Source of the DNA: Clostridia bacterium | GTDB lineage: Bacteria; Bacillota; Clostridia; Oscillospirales; CAG-272 | Direction: 5' to 3' | DNA length: 10,488 bases | Assembly (NCBI GenBank): GCA_017540285.1 | Contig: JAFYBI010000186.1 | Coordinates: forward strand, 1 to 10,488 | In this document: positions 1 through 7,013 of the stretch, piece by piece | Numbering within the stretch: the first letter of the stretch is position 1 | How the letters are laid out: every line of letters starts with the position of its first letter | The notes under the pieces: generated by a model | What the model was told of the DNA's origin: nothing | What the model saw: the letters and a program-made list of their open reading frames with translations, nothing else | Database searches by the model: none | Program-made: the position numbers and the translations under genes

Positions 1-430
1 GCGCAAGATCGATGTCTCCCGCGGCGATCGCTTCTTCCAGCCGGTCGGAGCGGTCGATCTTCACCTTCACGCGGATGTCGGGGGCGATGCCGCGGAACCG
101 TGCGACGAGCTCCGGCATGAGCTTCGCGCCGACGGAAATACTCGCGCCGACCCGCAGGATCCCTTTGGATTCCCAGCTGCGGACCGTTTTTTCCATGTCG
201 TCGAAGGTGAGCGTGATGCGCCGGGCATAGTCGAGGAATTCGCGTCCCGCTTCGGTCAGATGGAGCCGTCTGGCAATCCGGTCGAACAGGAGGACGCCGT
301 AATAGGATTCGAGCTCCGAGATCGCAAGGCTCACGGCGGGCTGCGTCATGTGCAGTGCCTCCGCCGCGCGCGTGGTGTTGCAGCCCGCGTCGCACACGGC
401 CTCGAAGATACGGATGTGCCGGATCGTCAT
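1..430 (-). CDS. LysR-family transcriptional regulator, C-terminus cut by window edge
   Basis: The visible 143 residues begin MTIRHIRIFEAV and carry the classic LysR N-terminal winged helix-turn-helix: a helix with TRAAEALHMTQPAVSLAISELE (here residues about 19-40, recognition helix around TQPAVSLAI), then the wing FDRIARRLHLTEAGREFL (about 50-67). A linker helix and the start of the effector-binding domain (GILRVGASISVG, about 89-100) follow before the sequence leaves the window. LysR proteins usually have about 300 residues, so roughly half is missing. The start is supported by an AAGGAGG site (437-443) about 6 nt upstream. It is transcribed away from the glycan-degradation operon at 900, which is the usual arrangement for a LysR regulator and its target; that link is inferred. 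Its ligand cannot be told from this part. Confidence 0.93.
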   Translation of the reverse strand, partial: MTIRHIRIFEAVCDAGCNTTRAAEALHMTQPAVSLAISELESYYGVLLFDRIARRLHLTEAGREFLDYARRITLTFDDMEKTVRSWESKGILRVGASISVGAKLMPELVARFRGIAPDIRVKVKIDRSDRLEEAIAAGDIDLA

Positions 431-599
431 GCGCGCCTCCTTGTCAGCGGTTTCTTACGGTTCGAATCCTCCGCCCGCACGCATCCGCCCTTCGGAATAC
501 GGATGATCGGCGCTTGCCCGTGCAGGGGACGCTTCCCGGCGGTCCTTCTGTCGTCATCTTCTTCGAGCCCGGCAGAGAGCGGCTCCGAAAAGCAAGATC

Positions 600-628
600 A
601 TTATAACACAGCTCACTGTCACTGTCAA
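600..628 (-). promoter_or_regulatory. Sigma-A promoter of the LysR gene
   Basis: Read on the minus strand it is TTGACA (623-628), a 17-bp spacer, then TATAAT (600-605): both hexamers match the consensus and the TGT before the -10 adds an extended -10 element. Transcription should start near 593, giving a leader of about 163 nt. The spacer and -35 overlap a tandem TCACTG repeat (613-624), a possible operator. Confidence 0.88.
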
Positions 629-753
629 GTTCCCCGGACAGATTGCAGGGAATCCTGCCGAAACGGATAAGCTGTCAAAAGCCCCACACTCTGCGCGGAC
701 CGTGTTCGGGACGGAAATTTGGTGATATTCCGCCTGGAAGTCATCGGAATCTC

Positions 754-782
754 TTGCCGACCGAATCAAAATGTGATATGAT
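754..782 (+). promoter_or_regulatory. Promoter of the four-gene glycan operon
   Basis: TTGCCG (754-759), a 17-bp spacer and TATGAT (777-782) preceded by TGA, an extended -10. The -35 is weaker than that of the divergent LysR promoter, which fits a promoter that needs an activator, though that is inference. Predicted start near 789, so the leader is about 110 nt. Confidence 0.7.
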
Positions 783-899
783 AGATACGGACATCACACA
801 CGTGCGCTGCGGAACCCCGCGCGCGGACCGATCCGTCCGGCTCCCGCACCACGGGCCGGTCCTGCAGCGCTCAAGTCCGACCATGAGGGGGGAATAATA

Positions 900-1913
900 A
901 TGACAATTCCGCTGAAAGACAAAATCCGGGGCGTGGTATACGCCTATTCTCCGCTGGAGCGATGGGACCTCGTGAAGGAGCTCGGAACGGACTGGATCCG
1001 GCTGAACGTGCCGTTCCCGTGGGCGGATGCCGTGGGAGGAACGATCAGCCCGCGCTGGGAAAAGGTCCGCGCGACGATCCGCTCCGCGCATGAGGCGGGG
1101 CTCAAGGTCATGCCGTCCACGCCGACGATCTTCGGCTATCCCGAAGCGATCTGCGGAAAGATCGGAACGCCGGAGTTCTTCTGGAACGTGCGGCGGGCGG
1201 CGTCGTTCATGGCGCAGGATCTCGGGGAGTGCGCGCCTCTGCTCTGGCAGTGCATGAACGAGCTGGACGGCGCGACGTTTTCCGGCGACGTACCGCTCGA
1301 GATCTGCACGGAGGCATGCCGTCAGACCGCGTTCGGCATCCGCGAGATCAACCCCGGCGCCGTTTGCGGGACAAACTTCTCATACTGGTGGGAGGGCAGC
1401 CGCCGGGCGGGCGAGATGCTGTTCCGGGGCGAGCACCCCTTCGGATATCTCGGCGACGACGGCTATTTCGGCTCATGGAGCGGCGGCACGATCGAGGACT
1501 GGCCTCCGATCATCGACGATATGTGGAATACCTTCGGCCTGCCCGTCCTCATCAGCGAATGGGGCTATTCCTCGGGCGGCGCGACATTGTCGCCGGAAGA
1601 ACTCGGCAGCTGCCCCGACAACGCGGAAAAGCTCGAGCCGGTCTGCTATCACAAGGCGTGGTGCCATGAATTGCCGGGCGGCCACTGCGAAGAGGTGCAG
1701 GCGGCGTATATGGCGCGCGGGCTCGAGATCTTCGCCGCACATCCGCACGTCATGGGAAACTTCATGTTCTGCTTCTCCGACGCCGTGACCTGCTGGCACT
1801 GCCATCACGAGAACTGCCCCGCGGAATGCTACTGGGGCCTCTGCGGCGTGAACTGCGTTCCGAAAAAAGCGTATTACGCCGCGCGCGATACGATCCGAAA
1901 GCTGTATTTCTGA
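900..1913 (+). CDS. Clan GH-A-like (beta/alpha)8 glycoside hydrolase, cysteine-rich
   Basis: This 337-residue protein looks like a glycoside hydrolase of clan GH-A. Residues 31-36 (DWIRLN) resemble beta-strand 2 with the conserved Arg. WQCMNELDG (116-124) matches the end of strand 4, with N120-E121 as likely acid/base. LISEWGYSS (217-225) matches strand 7, with E220 as likely nucleophile. WGLCGVNCVPKKAYYAARD (312-330) is the usual 'GL.d..g.PKpayya' ending. There is no signal peptide, so it should be cytoplasmic. The length is that of a bare catalytic domain. It has 17 cysteines, 11 of them between 238 and 319, including CWHCHHENC (298-306), which I do not associate with a known GH-A family. 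The start has an AGGGGGG site (886-892) 7 nt upstream. It is the first gene of the operon and probably cleaves an imported oligosaccharide. The exact GH family and substrate are unknown. Confidence 0.8.
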   Translation: MTIPLKDKIRGVVYAYSPLERWDLVKELGTDWIRLNVPFPWADAVGGTISPRWEKVRATIRSAHEAGLKVMPSTPTIFGYPEAICGKIGTPEFFWNVRRAASFMAQDLGECAPLLWQCMNELDGATFSGDVPLEICTEACRQTAFGIREINPGAVCGTNFSYWWEGSRRAGEMLFRGEHPFGYLGDDGYFGSWSGGTIEDWPPIIDDMWNTFGLPVLISEWGYSSGGATLSPEELGSCPDNAEKLEPVCYHKAWCHELPGGHCEEVQAAYMARGLEIFAAHPHVMGNFMFCFSDAVTCWHCHHENCPAECYWGLCGVNCVPKKAYYAARDTIRKLYF

Positions 1914-1923
1914 CACATTCAAC

Positions 1924-1930
1924 GGAGGTG
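1924..1930 (+). promoter_or_regulatory. Ribosome binding site fixing the start of the beta-helix gene
   Basis: GGAGGTG lies 3-7 nt before the ATG at 1934. The reading frame stays open upstream to an ATG at 1826 inside the glycosidase gene, but that ATG lacks such a site and would force an 88-bp overlap. The N-terminus from 1934 is also the one expected for this fold. Confidence 0.85.
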
Positions 1931-1933
1931 CTC

Positions 1934-3451
1934 ATGGAGGACAATCGAAGCATCCGCATCGGAAAGCATTTGATCCGCGTCACCGATCCGCCCTTTTCCG
2001 CGCGCGGGGACGGGACGGTCTGCGATCGCGCCGCCATCCAGAACGCGATCGATTCTGCCGCGTCGATGGGCGGCGGTACCGTCGTTCTGCCCGCCGGACA
2101 TCGGTTTCTCACGGGGACCCTCGTGCTGCGCACTCACACGGCGCTGCTCTTCGAAGAAGGCGCAGAACTTTGCCAGAGTCCCGATCCCGGCGATTACGTC
2201 AAGCCCATCCCGGGCGGTTACGAGCCGTATCGGCCCATGCCCGGGCACAACTATTCCGCCGAGATCAAGTGGAGCCACTGGTGGTACCGCAATTATCCCC
2301 TCCTCTTCGCCGAGCGCGGCGCGCACGATTTCGCCGTCCGCGGTCCCGGCTGCATCCGCATGATGGAGGTGACGGATCCCGAAAAGATCCTCAAGATCTG
2401 TCCGATCGGCTTCTTCGACTGCCATCGCTTCGAGATCGCGGACGTCCATATCACGAACTACCACAGCTACGCCATGATGCCGTTTTCGTCGACCGACGGC
2501 CTGATCCGGAACGTTCGGATCGACGGGAGCTCCCATGGCAACGGCGACGGGATCTGCATGATGAACTGCCGGAACATGCGCGTCACCGGCTGCACCATGA
2601 TGACGGGGGACGATTCCGTCTACCTCTTTTCCTCGTACCGGGACCCGCGGAAGAGCGAGTGGTGGTCGAGCGACGATCCCCAGCCCTCTTTGAACATCGA
2701 AATCGACCACAACGACCTCCGTTCCGATCACTGCAAGGCGTTCGGCATGATCCTCTGGGGCATCGGCTGTCCGGATCCCGAGAAGATCGAAGTGCGGAAT
2801 CTTTTCGTCCACGACAATCATTTCGAGACGATGGGGGTCTGGCTGTACAATCCCTACTGCGACAAAGGATGGCCGCCGCCCGTCACGACGGTGCGCTTCG
2901 AGAACAACACGATCGACGGGATCGAGGCGAATTTCTTCGAGACACAGATCAGCGACATGAACTGCTTCCGCAGCAGCCCGGTCCTTTGCAACGGGAACTT
3001 CGAGCAGGGACGGTGCTTCTGGGCGATGACGGGGAACGCGGACGTCGAGCGTCATCCCGAGAGCGGCGAAAAACCGTACGGCCGGATCGATCCCCGGGGA
3101 AGCCGTTCGGCGATTTTCCAGGGGCTCTGGATGGAGGCGGGCCGGAAGCTCCTCTTCCGCGCGGAAGCCAAGACGGAGAACGGGGCGCATCTCTTCGTGC
3201 GCGCGCTCGACACGGGTTCGCTCATCGCCGAAGCGCCGGTCCCGGGATCCGGATGGGAAGAGGTACAGCTTCTCTTCGAGGTCCCGGAAAACGGCAACTA
3301 CCACATCGGACTCGAGAGCGGATCCCCCGGCGTCTCGGCTATCCGGGAAGCGCAGTTCAGCGGCGTGCCGTCGGCGTTCGGATACCGGGATGTGATCTTC
3401 GATAACGGCAAAATCATCTATCGATACCGCGACGACCTGTTCAGGCGATAA
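1934..3451 (+). CDS. GH28/pectate-lyase-type right-handed beta-helix enzyme with C-terminal jelly-roll segment
   Basis: The 505-residue protein opens like the pectate lyase superfamily (FSARGDGTVCDRAAIQNAID, 21-40), followed by GGGTVVLPAG (46-55) and the helix coil YPLLFAERGAHDFAVRGPG (121-139), equivalent to the 'a.ga.nitI.G.G' strand of polygalacturonases. NGDGICMMNC (203-212) and TGDDSVYLF (224-232) sit where GH28 enzymes have the catalytic NTD and DD aspartates (here D205, D226, D227). The later GHG and RIK motifs of true GH28 enzymes are absent; H266 and K311 are only possible stand-ins. Residues about 350-478 (NGNFEQGRCFW onward) look like a CBM4/9-type galactose-binding beta-sandwich. 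There is no signal peptide, so it is probably cytoplasmic. It lies 20 bp after the glycosidase and 10 bp before the acetyltransferase. It probably acts on a uronate-containing oligosaccharide as hydrolase, lyase or epimerase; which one is open. Confidence 0.83.
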   Translation: MEDNRSIRIGKHLIRVTDPPFSARGDGTVCDRAAIQNAIDSAASMGGGTVVLPAGHRFLTGTLVLRTHTALLFEEGAELCQSPDPGDYVKPIPGGYEPYRPMPGHNYSAEIKWSHWWYRNYPLLFAERGAHDFAVRGPGCIRMMEVTDPEKILKICPIGFFDCHRFEIADVHITNYHSYAMMPFSSTDGLIRNVRIDGSSHGNGDGICMMNCRNMRVTGCTMMTGDDSVYLFSSYRDPRKSEWWSSDDPQPSLNIEIDHNDLRSDHCKAFGMILWGIGCPDPEKIEVRNLFVHDNHFETMGVWLYNPYCDKGWPPPVTTVRFENNTIDGIEANFFETQISDMNCFRSSPVLCNGNFEQGRCFWAMTGNADVERHPESGEKPYGRIDPRGSRSAIFQGLWMEAGRKLLFRAEAKTENGAHLFVRALDTGSLIAEAPVPGSGWEEVQLLFEVPENGNYHIGLESGSPGVSAIREAQFSGVPSAFGYRDVIFDNGKIIYRYRDDLFRR

Positions 3452-3461
3452 GGAGGCTCCC

Positions 3462-4073
3462 ATGTCACAGCTTAAAATGTACTGGTTCACCGACGATCCG
3501 CTCCCCGATCTCGTGCTCCCGGAGGGCTATTCCTTCTCCCATTTTTCGGAGAAGACACACGCGCGCGACGTTCATGACTGGAACGAATGCATCCGCACCT
3601 GGACCTCTTCCGAGGAGACGGATGAGGAGCGGTTCAGGCAGGAGATTTATGACTTCAAGGACATCCGTCCCGAGGAGGACGTCTGGTTTCTCGATCACGG
3701 GGGCGAGCATATTGGGACCGCGACTTCCTTCGTCCATCAGCCCGCCGGATTCGGCGACATGCACTGGGTGGGGATCAAGGAGGCGTACCGAGGACAGGGG
3801 CTGGCAAAATACCTCTCGCATCAGATCCAGAAAACACTGCGCGGCAGGGGCGTTCCCTACGTGTCTCTGACGACGAGCGAGGGACGGCCTGCCGCGCTGA
3901 AATCCTACCTGACCGCCGGATTCGTCGCCGTGGAGTACGCGGAGGGGATGCTCGAGCGGTGGAGAAAGGTGCTCGAGACCTACGGGATCGACCGTCTCCG
4001 CGTCGTGCATGAGGACGCGACCCCTTACGGGATCGTAACGCCCGCCGGCTTCATTGAAAATGCGAAGGAATGA
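3462..4073 (+). CDS. GNAT-family N-acetyltransferase
   Basis: This is a 203-residue single-domain GNAT protein, which transfers an acetyl group from acetyl-CoA to an amine. The acetyl-CoA pyrophosphate loop is visible as YRGQGLAKYL (109-118; R110-G-Q-G113-L-A115), preceded by the beta-4 strand MHWVGIKEA (100-108). PAALKSYLTAGFVAVE (143-158) is the family's motif B with the usual Tyr-x-x-x-GF pattern. The N-terminal 60 residues are charged and probably shape the acceptor site. The gene's AGGAGG (3451-3456) overlaps the preceding stop codon, so it is tightly part of the operon. Its place between two glycan-cleaving enzymes suggests that it acetylates an amino sugar or a product of the pathway. 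That is inference; GNATs also modify proteins, antibiotics and polyamines. Confidence 0.88.
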   Translation: MSQLKMYWFTDDPLPDLVLPEGYSFSHFSEKTHARDVHDWNECIRTWTSSEETDEERFRQEIYDFKDIRPEEDVWFLDHGGEHIGTATSFVHQPAGFGDMHWVGIKEAYRGQGLAKYLSHQIQKTLRGRGVPYVSLTTSEGRPAALKSYLTAGFVAVEYAEGMLERWRKVLETYGIDRLRVVHEDATPYGIVTPAGFIENAKE

Positions 4074-4080
4074 GGGAGGA
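4074..4080 (+). promoter_or_regulatory. Ribosome binding site fixing the start of the lyase gene
   Basis: GGGAGGA sits directly after the acetyltransferase stop and 6 nt before the ATG at 4087. This favours 4087 over the in-frame ATGs at 4054 and 4060, which lie inside the acetyltransferase gene and precede this site. Confidence 0.85.
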
Positions 4081-4086
4081 TGCCGC

Positions 4087-6051
4087 ATGAAACCGAACGC
4101 CCTGTTTTCCGAAGAAGAGATCGAACGCCTGAAAACCGCCTCCGATCCCGGTCTGCGCGCCCTCGTCGACGGTCTGCTGGCGGATGCCGCGCGCGGTGCG
4201 GAGCGGGGAAGCTGCGACATGAGGCTCCTCGGCTTCGCGTATGCCTGCACCGGGGACCGGCGTTACGCCGACTGTGCGCGCCGCATCCTGCTCGACCTCG
4301 TCCGGGAGGAGAGCTGGATCGATTCCGGGTATCGTCCCGACGCTTACAACGGCTTCGACATCCGCACTTCCCTGCCCACCGCCTCCCGCTGCGTGACGGC
4401 TTCCCTCGGCTTTGCCCTGTTCGGCGATCTGCTCTCCGAAGAGGACCGGGAACAAGTCATCCGGGAAACGTATGAAAAAGGGATTTACGATCTGCTGAGC
4501 GACTGGGTCCTGCCCGGGACGCGCATCCACGCCCTCGACACGATGGGACACAATTTCTGGTGCGTCTGCATCTCCGCCGCCGCGCTCGGAGCCGTCGTCT
4601 TCTGCGATCTCATCCCGGACGGAAAATCCCTTCTCCGCCAGGCATCGGAGGCGCTCGAAGCGTGGTTCCGCTATCCCGGGAATCCCATGAACGCCAAGCC
4701 CATGACCTTCGACGGCGGCGGATACTACGAATCCGTCGGGTATTTCGATTACGCGATGAGGGAATACCTGACCTTCGCCATCGTCCATGAGCGCCTCACC
4801 GGGGAGCACCCCTTCGATGACGGGGACATCCTCCGCGCCGCGATCTCGTTCTTCCTCTCCTGCTGGTATCCCTCGAATGGTCGGAAGGACTACTTCGCCG
4901 GATTCGGGGATTACGGAAACGAGGACGGGGATTTCAACAGCCCCCTGTACTTCCTCCGGTACGGCATCGACGTCCCCGGCCTGCGGTATTTCCTCCGGAA
5001 CAGGAACCGCAAAAACTGCGACACGCTGCTCTCCGCGCTCCTGTGGGATGAAATCGAAGCGCCCGATCCCGCGCCGCCGGAGAAGCTCTCCGCCTGTTAT
5101 CCGAAGATCGGCTGGGCGGTCTTTCACGATCGCTGGGAGAAGGACGCCGTCATGTTCGCCGTCAAATGCGGGGACACCTGGAACCACGCCCACGCCGACT
5201 GCGCCTCGTTCCTGCTCTACCGGAACGGGAAGCCGGAGATCTTCGATCCCCTCACGCCGTGCAGCTATTCCGATCCCATCTACCAGCGCTATTACGTGAC
5301 GTCCGAGGCGCATAACGTCCTCCTCTTCGACGATCACGGACAGGACTTCCGCGACAATTACAAGAACAACACCCATCTTCCCGGGACGCTGCGGAACTTC
5401 ACGGACGAAGACGGATTCCGCTACGTCGCGGCGGACGGCACGGGACCGATGGGAAGGTATTTCCGCAAGCATCACCGCCACTTTCTCTGGCTGGACGGCT
5501 TCATTCTGATCTACGATGACGTGGAGTGCTACGAAGCCGGCCGGGTGAGCTTCCTCGTGCACGGGATCGCGGGGAATCCCTTCCGGATGCTCTCCCCCGC
5601 CGCCGTAAAAACCCGCACCGGCTGGATCCAAGGCGACACGGAGACGGCGGACTACGACGTCTATACGACGGATACGGACGAGCAGCACCACGCAAAGTTC
5701 TGCGGCATCCTCCTGCTCGACGACGGCATCGATCCGGTCCTGACGCCGATCACCGACGGCTGGAGGATATCCGCGGGCGGCACGACGGTCTATGTCAACC
5801 ACCGCGCGGACGGCAAGATCATCCACCGCAACTGCATCAACGTGATGGACGGCTGGCTCACGGACGCGGAACTTCTCGCCGTAAAGGGGGATCGCTGCGC
5901 CGTCGTGAACGGCTCGATCGTGCGCCGGGGAGGCAAATCCCTGCTCGAGACCTTCTCCCGCATCAACGGATGGGCCGATCGCACGGTTCCGTCCTGCAGT
6001 CCGGACGAAACGGACAACGGAACGGATATCCGGCGCCGCACCTCGATGTGA
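4087..6051 (+). CDS. Heparinase II/III-family polysaccharide lyase
   Basis: The 654-residue protein has the two-part layout of heparinase II/III-type lyases. An alpha-helical toroid covers about 1-320, containing MGHNFW (153-158) and FDGGGYYESVGYFDYA (208-223), which resemble the active-site Asn/His and Tyr regions. A C-terminal beta-sandwich begins near 335 with the family hallmark WNHAHADCASFLLY (365-378) followed by GKPEIFDP (381-388) and SEAHNVLL (406-413). Such enzymes cleave uronic-acid-containing polysaccharides or oligosaccharides by beta-elimination (families such as PL12, PL15, PL17 and PL21). Which family, and whether the substrate is alginate-, heparin- or pectin-like, cannot be told from motifs. 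There is no signal peptide, which points to cytoplasmic action on imported oligomers, as in oligo-alginate lyases. It is the last operon gene, 13 bp after the acetyltransferase. The length is normal for the family. Confidence 0.87.
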   Translation: MKPNALFSEEEIERLKTASDPGLRALVDGLLADAARGAERGSCDMRLLGFAYACTGDRRYADCARRILLDLVREESWIDSGYRPDAYNGFDIRTSLPTASRCVTASLGFALFGDLLSEEDREQVIRETYEKGIYDLLSDWVLPGTRIHALDTMGHNFWCVCISAAALGAVVFCDLIPDGKSLLRQASEALEAWFRYPGNPMNAKPMTFDGGGYYESVGYFDYAMREYLTFAIVHERLTGEHPFDDGDILRAAISFFLSCWYPSNGRKDYFAGFGDYGNEDGDFNSPLYFLRYGIDVPGLRYFLRNRNRKNCDTLLSALLWDEIEAPDPAPPEKLSACYPKIGWAVFHDRWEKDAVMFAVKCGDTWNHAHADCASFLLYRNGKPEIFDPLTPCSYSDPIYQRYYVTSEAHNVLLFDDHGQDFRDNYKNNTHLPGTLRNFTDEDGFRYVAADGTGPMGRYFRKHHRHFLWLDGFILIYDDVECYEAGRVSFLVHGIAGNPFRMLSPAAVKTRTGWIQGDTETADYDVYTTDTDEQHHAKFCGILLLDDGIDPVLTPITDGWRISAGGTTVYVNHRADGKIIHRNCINVMDGWLTDAELLAVKGDRCAVVNGSIVRRGGKSLLETFSRINGWADRTVPSCSPDETDNGTDIRRRTSM

Positions 6052-6100
6052 ACAAAGTCGCGGCGTCTTTGGCGGACAGGAACCGATTGCGCGTTTTCTC

Positions 6101-6129
6101 TTGCGTATTTCCCGAAAATGTGCTATACT
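6101..6129 (+). promoter_or_regulatory. Promoter of the 238-residue protein gene
   Basis: TTGCGT (6101-6106), a 17-bp spacer and TATACT (6124-6129) preceded by TGC as an extended -10. Predicted transcription start near 6136, giving a leader of about 53 nt. It separates this gene from the lyase operon. Confidence 0.8.
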
Positions 6130-6188
6130 GGCATGGAAACAAACAGGCGGATGCTGCCTGCGGGCTCTCCGCCGGAAAGAGGAGTTAT

Positions 6189-6905
6189 ATGATCAACATC
6201 ACCCTTCAGATCGAACGGATCGATTATCAGAAGAGCGTCGAGAATCTCCTTCCCCAGCTTGTGAAGGAAGCCGAAGCGAAGAAGTCGCCGAACGGATTCG
6301 AACAGTTTGTCGCGCGGCTGGGCAAAGACGCGGTCCCCGTGGCAAAGAAGCTGCTGCGGTACATGAGCGACGATCTTAAGGACGGACTCGTCGTCTGGAT
6401 GGCCGAGAGCCGTCAGGAATCAATCGTCGCCGCGGTCAACCAGCAGCTGGATGCGCTGCTCGGAAACGCCGTCATGAAGGTCGGCGCGTTGCATGCGGAA
6501 GACCGCCCCGGCACGCGGATGGTCCTGGTTGCCTCGCAGGTCGAGACGGACTACGCCGCGCTCTCCTCCAGTCCCGTCGTGGAATCCGCCCTCGGACAGC
6601 TGGGCGGCGAGAACAGCCTTCTCAAGGGAGCGGCGAAGTTCGCTCTGCAGATGGTGACGAAGGCCAATCCCGAAACCCTCGAGAAGCAGGGGATCGCGCT
6701 CCTCTCCTCGGACCGGGTGAAGCCGAAGATCCTTTCCGCCCTCTCCGGCGCCCTCGGCAAGATCGGACTGGAAGCCACGCTCGGCGATATGACGGTCAAC
6801 GCAGGCGCGGGACCGACGGCCGCCGCCGTCGGTACGGAGCTTCCCGCCGCGCTGAAGGACCGGCTGATGGACGCGGTGATCGCGTTCCTGAAAGCAAACG
6901 CGTGA
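6189..6905 (+). CDS. Uncharacterised 238-residue helical protein
   Basis: I do not recognise this protein. It starts MINITLQIERIDYQKSVENLL and is mostly predicted helix, with a charged N-terminal half (1-75), a central strand-like segment RMVLVASQVE (110-119), and an Ala/Gly/Leu-rich C-terminal half containing two similar amphipathic stretches (ESALGQLGGENSLLKGAAKF, 132-151, and SALSGALGKIGLEATLGD, 183-200). It has no cysteine, signal peptide or clear membrane span, so it is probably cytoplasmic. The start is supported by AAAGAGGAG (6176-6184), 4 nt upstream. The frame is open upstream to 5526, but that stretch is a shadow of the lyase gene and lies before the promoter at 6101-6129. The gene stands alone, with its own promoter and a strong terminator at 6951-6988. 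Codon use looks like that of its neighbours, so there is no sign of recent transfer. Confidence 0.82.
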   Translation: MINITLQIERIDYQKSVENLLPQLVKEAEAKKSPNGFEQFVARLGKDAVPVAKKLLRYMSDDLKDGLVVWMAESRQESIVAAVNQQLDALLGNAVMKVGALHAEDRPGTRMVLVASQVETDYAALSSSPVVESALGQLGGENSLLKGAAKFALQMVTKANPETLEKQGIALLSSDRVKPKILSALSGALGKIGLEATLGDMTVNAGAGPTAAAVGTELPAALKDRLMDAVIAFLKANA

Positions 6906-6950
6906 CCCCCGACATTCTGCCGCATCGCACCTTTCCTAATACCGAAACGA

Positions 6951-6988
6951 GGCTGTCGCACTCCAAGAAACGGAGAAACGCGACAGCC
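6951..6988 (+). terminator. Rho-independent terminator of the 238-residue protein gene
   Basis: Perfect 9-bp arms GGCTGTCGC (6951-6959) and GCGACAGCC (6980-6988) enclose a 20-nt loop that itself can pair CTCC (6961-6964) with GGAG (6972-6975). The stem is followed by GTTTTCATT. It lies 45 nt after the stop codon. Confidence 0.85.
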
Positions 6989-7013
6989 GTTTTCATTACA
7001 TAGCGCTTTCGGC

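Larger units (their letters stand above)
431..899. other. Divergent intergenic region between LysR gene and glycan operon
   Basis: This 469-bp gap contains no convincing gene. It holds two outward-facing promoters (minus strand 600-628, plus strand 754-782), a leader of about 163 nt before the LysR start and a leader of about 110 nt before the glycosidase start. The LysR leader contains a short GAGCC/GGCTC hairpin possibility and the glycosidase leader a CGGAC/GTCCG one (around 825-840); neither matches a riboswitch that I recognise. LysR binding boxes would be expected between the promoters (about 630-750), but I see no clear T-N11-A palindrome there. Confidence 0.7.

Noticed and set aside
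260..670. Plus-strand open frames across the LysR gene and its leader.
   Set aside because: They are antisense to a clear LysR helix-turn-helix coding region and lack supporting signals.
1919..3490. A 523-codon open frame on the minus strand, opposite the beta-helix gene.
   Set aside because: It shows the same pattern: low-complexity Val/Arg/Asp/His composition, no motif, and it covers the real gene and both of its ribosome sites.
4051..5826. A 591-codon open frame on the minus strand, opposite the heparinase-type lyase.
   Set aside because: Its translation is a Val/Arg/Glu/Asp-rich string with no domain, and it lies wholly opposite a gene with clear family motifs. Such antisense frames are common in GC-rich genes.
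6032..6067. GGCGCCGC/GCGGCGTC pairing around the lyase stop codon followed by TTT, a possible operon terminator.
   Set aside because: The stem is 8 bp with a wobble, the loop is 20 nt, the left arm is inside the coding sequence and the T tract is only three bases. It is too weak to call.
5526..6188. Upstream in-frame extension of the 238-residue protein.
   Set aside because: It is an Arg-rich shadow of the lyase gene, and the promoter at 6101-6129 and ribosome site at 6176-6184 place the true start at 6189.
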